The notes beneath the pieces are model-generated. The model saw nothing but the letters and a program-made list of their open reading frames with translations, was not told where the DNA came from and ran no database searches. From contig CM038716.1 of the NCBI GenBank assembly GCA_021613375.1, positions 14,703,774 to 14,767,773 of the forward strand: a stretch of DNA of 64,000 nucleotides, in the 5' to 3' direction. How positions within the stretch are numbered: position 1 is the first letter of the stretch; each line of letters opens with the position of its first letter. This DNA is from Megaleporinus macrocephalus (taxonomy: Eukaryota > Chordata > Actinopteri > Characiformes > Anostomidae). Below, in pieces: positions 56,982 to 64,000 of this stretch. The translations under genes were made by a program, and so were the position numbers.

Positions 56982-57187
56982 AATTCAGCTACTTCAGCTA
57001 TTTCAGCTATTTTAGCTAATTCAGCTATTTTAGATATTTCAGCTATTTCAGCTATTTTAGCTAATTCAGCTATTTTAGATATTTCAGCTAATTCAGCTAT
57101 TTCAGCTATTTCAGCTAATTCAGCTACTTTAGCTACTTCAGCTATTTTAGATATTTTAGATATTTCAGGTACTTCAGCTAATTCAGA
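56982..57187. repeat. TTCAGCTA 8-9-bp degenerate repeat
   Basis: Irregular alternation of TTCAGCTAT, TTTAGCTAAT and TTTAGATAT, adjoining the end of the 18-bp array and probably a diverged, related tract. Confidence 0.9.
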
Positions 57188-58180
57188 TTTGGGATGTTTG
57201 TGGAAAAGCGTTAAGGATCAGTACGTACTGAGTTGGAGCTAGAGTGCTCTGCCTTTCTGGTAAAGCAGTACACTCTTTCAGTGGGGGAGTGTTTAGTATC
57301 CACACAACCTCAGACGCACCACGTCCACCATCTTACCAACGTCCTGTGACGCAAGACGTCAGACCGTCACGGTAAACGTCCCGCTATTCATTTAAACCCC
57401 TTTACTGACGGGTTTAGAGACACCGTTCTGCGTGTTTGTCTGAATACCTACTCACGCGGTGTGGAGCTGTAGCTCAGAGACCAAACAGGAGGAGTTTAAT
57501 CATTGTTTACGTCAGAAGCAGTGCTAACTCCTGTAGCGGCAGTTCACTAGCCGTAGCTACGTACACACAGCCGGCGTTCCGCGTTTCACCGCTTTCTCCT
57601 CCGCTGTGAATTCCTCCGCGGCTCAGATGGAATCCTGGGATAGGACTGCTCGCCGAGCACTAAGTATTCGGACACCCTGGTCACTCTCGCGCACTGCTTT
57701 TGCGTCCTGTTCAGTGTTCAGAATGGAAGTACGCGATTTTGGACGCACCCAGAGTCTCAGAGTGTCCAGGTAGCTCATACAGTGTTTACAGTAACACTAC
57801 CTCGTGTCTCTGGTGTGTCTGGATATGATAATCCGTGTGTTAACTGGGAAAGAGACTATCCACTCCTTCAGAGTTTGTAAACAAACATGACGTAGTGGAG
57901 CTGAGAGCGCTGCTTAGCAACAGGAGGTTAACATTTTCCCATTGGCTCAGCAGCCTAGCATTAGCAACAGCTATAGTTTAACGATTATATCTCCCTAGAC
58001 ACTTTATAAATGTCCAGCTCACATATTTACAAAATTATTCTTTATCTGAAAACGAGTTGAACTATTACTGATTTCTATCTACACATCCTTTATTTAAGAA
58101 ATAGGAGACGGTGATGACTGCAGCTACTGAGAGATTCCACTCTGTTATTAAGCTAATATATACAATACAAACAGACCATA
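57188..58180. other. Unique/transposon-like GC-moderate block
   Basis: Contains CCGCGGCTCAGATGGAATCC and CGCGATTTTGGACGCACCCA; the latter resembles fish repeat phrases such as TTTGGGACGCAGCC at about 40,658. Some CpG content and a CCAAT-like CCCATTGGCTC at about 57,938. No gene could be supported. Confidence 0.3.
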
Positions 58181-58181
58181 C

Positions 58182-58243
<62 letters not shown>

Positions 58244-58362
58244 GAAAAATAATAATAATAATAATGATGATAAGAAAAATGACAATAATAATAATAATAA
58301 TAATAATAGTAATGGTGGCACAGTGGTGTATTGGTTAGTACGGTGGTGTAGTGGTTAGTACA
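58182..58362. repeat. (AAT)n microsatellite followed by a SINE-head-like tandem
   Basis: (ATA/AAT)n with ATG and AAG interruptions to about 58,310, then GGTGGCACAGTGGTGTATTG and GGTTAGTACGGTGGTGTAGT, an A-box-like phrase repeated twice, as at the start of some tRNA-derived SINEs. Confidence 0.7.
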
Positions 58363-58439
58363 TATTCTTTTATCATTATAAAATATAAAATATAGCTATT
58401 ATTAATATTAATATCTGCTACATGTAGGTAGGACATAAA

Positions 58440-58585
58440 TAAACTTTATTTTATTTCACATAGGTGATTCCCCATGTGTATCGGTATTCATATCTGTATT
58501 GGTATTGGTATCCGTGATACTTGCCCTGTATTTACTTGGTATTGGATCGATACCAAATTTTGTAGTGTCTCACACACCACTAATA
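58440..58585. mobile_element. TATCGGTATTGG-type MITE-like fragment
   Basis: TGTATCGGTATTCATATCTG, TATTGGTATTGGTATCCGTG and GGTATTGGATCGATACCAAA resemble the CGATAC-rich non-autonomous elements elsewhere in the window. Ends not resolved. Confidence 0.45.
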
Positions 58586-59162
58586 CAAGGAGCTGGATGG
58601 CTATTCTTTGAGTCGTGATGTTGTTAGCTGTTGTCCAGTGCAAGACTCTCATCTCCATGTTGGTTTATTTTTAGTTTTCTCTGGATCTGTGTATTTTTAA
58701 TTTAAATAAAGAAATATGTTTTATCTGATTACTGGATTAATCTAATCGATATTTCAGTAGAGTACTTGATTACTAAAATAATCAATAGCTACAGCGCTAA
58801 TTGTAAGTCAGGCACGGGGTAGTTTGCTTATTGAGGTAAAAACTCACGTAAATTAGCATGCTAGCTAGCGTAGCTTTGCCTTAGCTAAGATAACAATCCC
58901 ACACAACCGAATGTTTTTCTCTTTATCACAACTACAGTCGTCCGTCGAACGTGTGGTGTCCGGAGTTTTCACTATCTAACCTACAGTTAGCTAGTTAAGT
59001 GTAAAGGGTGTACATCTGGACTTTAAGGTGGTCAGAACTGTCCATCCACACTCCCCTTAACCCATAAATACTCTGCGTTGTGTTCTGGGGGGATCGGTGA
59101 TGCATGAAGGAAGGACTCAGAGCACGGTCACTGCTGGTTTGGGTTCTTTATTACAGCTGGTG

Positions 59163-59640
59163 ATACCTGTACAAACAGATAGATAAACTCTTAAAGCGCT
59201 GGGGTGAACATACAGCTCTGGAGTGAACATACAGCTCTGGAGTGAACATGCACACTGCTCTCTCTCACAGGTTATCGGCCTCCTGCTCCTCTCTGTTAGA
59301 TATTCACAGACTCAGCCTAGTAATTATATAGGCACACTTGCCTTTGTACTATAACGAATTAGCGTTTTACACATGAAATTAAATAAAAGAAATATGGATT
59401 TGTCATAGAATATCTTAAAACCAGCTATGTACGTAAATACAATTATTAAAAACACTGTAATTTCATAAACGCATGTCTTAAACAGTGAACAGTAGTGACT
59501 GGGGGAACTACATACCTGTATAAACAGACAGATAAACTCTTAAAGCTCTGGAGTGAACGTACAGCTCTGGAGTGAACGTACAGCTCTGGAGTGAACATGC
59601 ACACTGCTCTCTCTCAGGTTATCACCAGGTTATCAATGCA
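59163..59640. repeat. 115-bp direct repeat pair with GCTCTGGAGTGAAC units
   Basis: 59,163-59,283 and 59,513-59,628 share TACCTGTA, AAACAGATAGATAAACTCTT, repeated TACAGCTCTGGAGTGAACAT and CACACTGCTCTCTCTC. A further echo, CTCCTCTCTGTTAGATA followed by CTCACAGACT, is seen at 59,285 and 59,823. Probably a dispersed element with local duplication. Confidence 0.75.
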
Positions 59641-61390
59641 CATGGGGGGCGTGAAGCCACAGAGCACAGACATAGAAGACATTTTACAAAGTTCACTTAC
59701 AAGCTACTACGTATCTACACGTTTACAACCTGCTTCTAGTGTTTAACACTGTTTACTGCACATTTTATGTTGTTTTACACAGAAAAACATGTGTTTTAAG
59801 CTCAACTATCAGATCTACGCACCTCCTCTCTGTTAGATACTCACAGACTGAGGCGGCGTTAGCGCCAAGCAAAGCTATGTCTCTTAAAGGGACAGTACAC
59901 AATTAACCAACTCTTAAAAATAAAAGGTTCCCCAGTACACATATGAAATGGATAGAACAAAAAAAAAACAGATATTTACACAAAAATCAGGATTTGGAGG
60001 GATTTTAATAAGAAAAAATAAGCATTTTTTAACCTTGTTAGGTTAGCTAGCCAGCTAGCTTTTTAATTTTACACAGAAGCTAGGAGGCTAACGGGGTACA
60101 GTAATGAAATACACATTAGCATCAAACTATTTCTAATCCACACTTTCTTCAAACCACCATCAGCCTTTACGTTCTACAGAATATACGAGTGTTTTTGAGC
60201 TTTATGTTAAAAAAAATGTACCATTTTATAACAGACATGGACGTCACAGGATAATTGATGGCTATGCGTTAGCCTACACGTAGCTAGGTTAGCTAGCTAG
60301 CTGCATTGTTAATTAAAAGAAACAGGTTTCAGATACAGAACGTTATATTTTCAGCTGTTACTCTTCTTTTACTTCATATTCCTCTCTCTGACTTCAGTGT
60401 GGAGTGAAGTAAGTATACGTTATATTAGCTAAAGCTTAATGATTAGTTAGCTGGCTTTTATCTGTGTTATTTTATGGTGTTAGGTTAGAAGGTGTTATGG
60501 AATATCACAGCTAGCTAATGATTTTAAAAACATTGAGGAATGCGTATTTTCATCTTAGTTTAATACATTTCGTTGTTGTAGCCTGTTTTTGTCCGTTACT
60601 GCAGATGAGGTGAAGCAGTGTTTTTGAAAACTCTGCAGAGGTGTGACTCTTAAACCCTTAAATTATTAAATTATACAGTATATAAACATTACACAATGTA
60701 CACATGAACAAAAATTTAAAGAAAAGAAAATAATTTAGAACAGTAACCTTGATTGTTTTTATTTAAGCAGAGAGCTTTCTAATTTGTGTAGAATTACAGT
60801 CAAATAGAACTTTAAGAATTCTGCAGACAACCTGTTTATGGGCTGGTGAACACTTATTAAAAAATAAAACCCCTCAGTCAACTGCCCTTGTAACTAAACT
60901 AAACTATACTAAACTAAAAATGTGCAGGTTATGATGAGGTTTATTTTTTCTGTTGTGGGTGTCAAATATTAAGCCAGCTAATTGAAATAATATAGTTTAG
61001 TTGTTGCTGCTGTAAACAATATTAAACACAAATGCTAATACAAAAACACATCTCTCAAACATGTTACATTAAAAGCTAAGAAGCAGTACTGTAATATTCA
61101 GTAAACTAACAGGTTTCTCTCTAGACTAAAATGTATGGTTGTTATGCTAACACTGGATCAATATCAGCTGGTGTTCAGCATTACAACACTCAGTTTCAAA
61201 TTAAGGTACAGAAAATTTAATTTAGGACATCCCTGATTAAAGTGGATTACTGAAGCATGTTAGAATTAAGGTGTAAAATAAAAGTACTTATTTTATGTTT
61301 TAATTCTCATGTTTACAACAGGTTGGGACTAATATGGTGGAATTCCTGTCCGAGGCACAAGTCACATAACCACGCCCGTTTGTTTTGGCT
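59641..61390. other. Intergenic sequence without recognised gene
   Basis: AT-rich, with many GCTAGCTAGCTAG-type short palindromes (60,040-60,300). No exon or RNA gene that I can support. Confidence 0.3.
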
Positions 61391-61395
61391 CTGGG

Positions 61396-61429
61396 TAACC
61401 CTAACCCTAACCCTAACCCTAACCTAACC
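61396..61429. repeat. Short interstitial telomeric repeat
   Basis: (TAACCC)n: five near-perfect CCCTAA units at about 61,396-61,429, the vertebrate telomere motif. It lies some 220 bases before the second copy of the duplicated gene segment. Confidence 0.9.
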
Positions 61430-61838
61430 AACAAACCAATGTACAGTATAGTACAGCGCAGGTTTCATGTGTCTTGGTTTTTGTTTTTGACTTTTATTTA
61501 TAATATTTGTGGTTAATATTTAGTTTGTTTACTCTGTTTTGATCTCCCTTTGCTGCTGTAAATACACTGTGGGACTAATAAAGGTTTATCTTATTGTAGG
61601 TGATGATCAGCGTTGCTCACAATCAAAAAGTAGATGAAGCCCAGAACCCTCAGCACCGCTTCCAGTTATGTAAAATCTAACTAGGACTATAATATAATAT
61701 TCTATTAATTTTAATTATTATATTAATTTAATACTATTAAATCCCATTAAATACTTTTATACACTGCACTAGTAATCAGTGATTCTAAATCTGAATTATG
61801 AGAAACAATATGTGTTAAAATATCTGTTTACACTCTTA

Positions 61839-61839
<1 letters not shown>

Positions 61840-61895
<56 letters not shown>
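61840..61895. repeat. (ATA)n microsatellite, copy 2
   Basis: Same position in the duplicated segment as 45,391-45,432 but longer (about 18 versus 14 triplets). Confidence 0.95.
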
Positions 61896-61896
<1 letters not shown>

Positions 61897-62059
61897 GTAT
61901 CAGGCGATGTGATATTGGGTGTGTAAAGCTCCTAAAAGCTGATTGGACGGTGTAGCTATACAGACTGAATAGACTGGTTTAGAATGAGTGGGCGAGCAAC
62001 CTTGACTCTGTACTGTCTCTCACTCTGTGATGATGTCATAAAGGGCCAGCCTCAGAGGG

Positions 62060-62390
62060 TATAAATAGAGGAGCAGCAGCTCTTTATGTAGATGATCTCC
62101 AGCAGGAAGGCTGTGACTTCACTCCTCTCCCTCTCAGTCATTTTCTAAGTTACTACTTTTATTATTATTGTTGTTATTAATATTAGTATTAATAGCTAAT
62201 ATATATATACACCAACCAAATATCAGGGTGTGAAAGTTTATAAATAGGGGTGCAGCAGCTCCAGCAGCTCATTATGCAGATGATCTCCTGCAGGTAGGCT
62301 GTGATTTCACTCCTCTCCCTCTCGATCATCTGCTAACTATTACTATTATTATTATTAATATTAGTAGTGATAGCTTATTTAATTTACTCC
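62060..62390 (+). promoter_or_regulatory. Tandemly duplicated TATA core promoter, copy 2
   Basis: TATAAATA at 62,060-62,067 and 62,239-62,246, in the same setting as copy 1. Differences from copy 1 are few (for example CAGCCTCAG for CAGCTTCAG and one ATT triplet less), so both genes retain the double promoter. Confidence 0.6.
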
Positions 62391-62581
62391 AGCATTCTTT
62401 TATCAGTTCTGTTTAAACTGTGGAGAAAAAGAACCCACAGTCCAACAGAACCCACTGTGAAAAGGAACCCACTGTGAAAAGAACCCACTGTGAAAAGAAC
62501 CCACAGTGAAAAGAACCCACAGTGAAAGGAACCGAGCTTTTACGTTCTACTGTTGATCTGATTAGTTCTTTGAAGTCAGAG

Positions 62582-64000
62582 ATGATGCAGAACCAGCGTA
62601 AAGGCAAACACGGTGGAGAAGAACCTGCTGGAGCGCTCCCGCTGGAAGAAGATCCTGCAAAGAACATGCAAGATCTCACAGATAGGATCGTTCTGGCCGT
62701 TCTCGATTATCTGGACGGTAACAGCACGGTCACATCTCACAGCATGGCCAGGGAGCTGTTGATCAGGGCGGCGGCAAAGCTCAGACAGATCGCCGCCACT
62801 ACAGACATGGAGAACAGTGCAGAGAAGAACGCTCAGCTGTCACCTTCACCACACTCCCAGGTAGATGATCTCAGCTTCACATGCACACATGATGTGATAG
62901 ATGGGATCATCCAGGTATACAAAAGTAATGGAGGAGGTGAAAGTGCAGACCTGAGCGGACAGGGAATCCAAGAAGTGATGCAGGAGCTAGGAAACATCAT
63001 TAGTTCCAGCCGATCTTCTTCCCAGGACAACGTGGAGGTCATTGATTTGGAGGAGAACACAGAAACCTCAGTGTCTCTGATCCGAGAAGCTGGGTCTTCT
63101 CTTTCAGGTCACGAGAGTCTCCTCAGTGACGACTTTCAGCAGAAGGTGAAAGAAGCTGTAAGTGATGTCCTCCTCAGGACGAGTGGAGCAATGTCGGCCC
63201 ACTCCAGCAGGACCTTTGGGGACGTCACATTTGAGGACTTAGAGGTGTACGCCGAACAACCCGGCACATCCAAGTCCTCAGTTGTGGAAGCAGCTGCGTC
63301 GGACATCGCAGAGATGGTGTTGGAAGACTTGAAGAAAGTGTCTTCTGATAATGGTAGCGAACCGGCGCCGTCACGAAAGACCTTCAGCTCTGCAGCTTTT
63401 AGAATGTACAGGAACGTACATTACAAGATCTTCAGATTTCTGTTGGGGCTCCAGGAATCAACTTCAGAGAAAGAAGAGAAGATCTGCAATGAGGATCAGT
63501 CCCTCGGCTCACCTCATCTGATACCAAGGATCCAGCTTCAGGTGGGTTCTTTTGAGGATGAGGTGTTTGTTAAGGTTTTGGAGACGTTTAAGAGTGAGCC
63601 GCTTCTGTCCAGCTGCTCCTGTAGACGAGCGTCCTGTTCAGCTACTCCACCTGCTGTTCATAGAAACATAGAAACCAGGAATACAGCCTGGGCGGCGATG
63701 AACAGCAGCCGTGAGATCTGTAGCCGACTTCAGGACGAGTCCATCACCCCCGAGGAACCTCAGACATCACAGCCCTTCTTTGGCCTCAGAAGGGTGAAGA
63801 ATTTTCTCACTCATCTTCTTACTGGTGCTGTTAGACCAAGTACCAGACACACGCCCATCACTACCATCAAGGGAGAAGATATCGCAGAAGGCCAGGAGGT
63901 TCTCACAGAGTCTCATAGCAGAACAGAAGATCTGCTGTGGCTAGTGAGATCTGACCAGACGTTGACGGACAGAACTCGTGATATCTTAACACGAGAGTCA
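62582..64000 (+). CDS. Unrecognised Ser-rich acidic protein, copy 2 (partial, cut by window end)
   Basis: The open frame starts at the same ATGATGCAG and stays open for 473 codons to the window edge. Compared with copy 1 it has six differences, all amino-acid changing: T140I, V170A, Q177H, L233S, G361R and D392E. There is no stop, frameshift or indel. It is not truncated biologically as far as can be seen; the remaining about 57 codons lie outside the window. Function unknown; see copy 1. Confidence 0.75.
   Translation, partial: MMQNQRKGKHGGEEPAGALPLEEDPAKNMQDLTDRIVLAVLDYLDGNSTVTSHSMARELLIRAAAKLRQIAATTDMENSAEKNAQLSPSPHSQVDDLSFTCTHDVIDGIIQVYKSNGGGESADLSGQGIQEVMQELGNIISSSRSSSQDNVEVIDLEENTETSVSLIREAGSSLSGHESLLSDDFQQKVKEAVSDVLLRTSGAMSAHSSRTFGDVTFEDLEVYAEQPGTSKSSVVEAAASDIAEMVLEDLKKVSSDNGSEPAPSRKTFSSAAFRMYRNVHYKIFRFLLGLQESTSEKEEKICNEDQSLGSPHLIPRIQLQVGSFEDEVFVKVLETFKSEPLLSSCSCRRASCSATPPAVHRNIETRNTAWAAMNSSREICSRLQDESITPEEPQTSQPFFGLRRVKNFLTHLLTGAVRPSTRHTPITTIKGEDIAEGQEVLTESHSRTEDLLWLVRSDQTLTDRTRDILTRES

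Overview
The window is nuclear DNA from a ray-finned fish. Three things show this: a spliced vertebrate neuronal gene with introns up to 18 kb, tRNA-derived SINEs and terminal-inverted-repeat DNA transposons of the kind common in otophysan fishes, and a very high load of micro- and minisatellites. The repeat families suggest an otophysan (characin, knifefish or catfish group). That placement is inference from memory of repeat families, not a search result. There is no bacterial-type gene organisation, no operon and no CRISPR array.

About 3,455-27,075, minus strand: the complete gene gap43 (neuromodulin/GAP-43). The exons can be assembled by eye. Exon 1 (26,887-26,916) encodes the palmitoylated N-terminus [10 protein letters not shown]. 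Exon 2 (8,252-8,855) encodes the IQ/calmodulin-binding domain and the long acidic Ala/Glu/Pro-rich region. Exon 3 (4,331-4,410) encodes the acidic C-terminus. The three pieces have canonical splice sites and compatible phases and total 714 nt (237 codons plus stop). A 3' UTR with AATAAA at 3,473-3,478 follows, and the first exon has a GA-rich 5' leader. Intron 1 (about 18 kb) holds SINEs, minisatellites, a Tc1/mariner-type MITE, a CpG-rich block next to exon 1, and a unique-looking block with a perfect inverted pair of AP-1 sites.

About 27-45 kb: no protein-coding gene that I can support. This is the region upstream of gap43, made of transposon fragments (a 1.28-kb TTAA-flanked element with an internal tandem array, and a hAT-like MITE with an 8-bp target duplication), many minisatellites and a few unique GC-rich blocks that could be regulatory.

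About 45.2-48.2 kb and 61.65-64.0 kb: two nearly identical copies of a gene for a 530-residue Ser-rich, acidic protein that I do not recognise. The coding region appears to be one exon. Each copy has a tandemly duplicated TATA-type core promoter. The second copy is cut by the window edge. Over the 1,419 shared coding bases there are six substitutions, all amino-acid changing, and no indel or stop.

Between the two copies lies a giant 18-bp minisatellite (48,678-56,981, about 461 units) with higher-order structure. Its 2,769-codon open frame on the minus strand is a by-product of the unit being a multiple of three. A GATA tract precedes it, and a short interstitial telomeric repeat lies at 61,396-61,429. 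Tandem arrays and microsatellites together occupy roughly a quarter or more of the window by my coordinate estimates.
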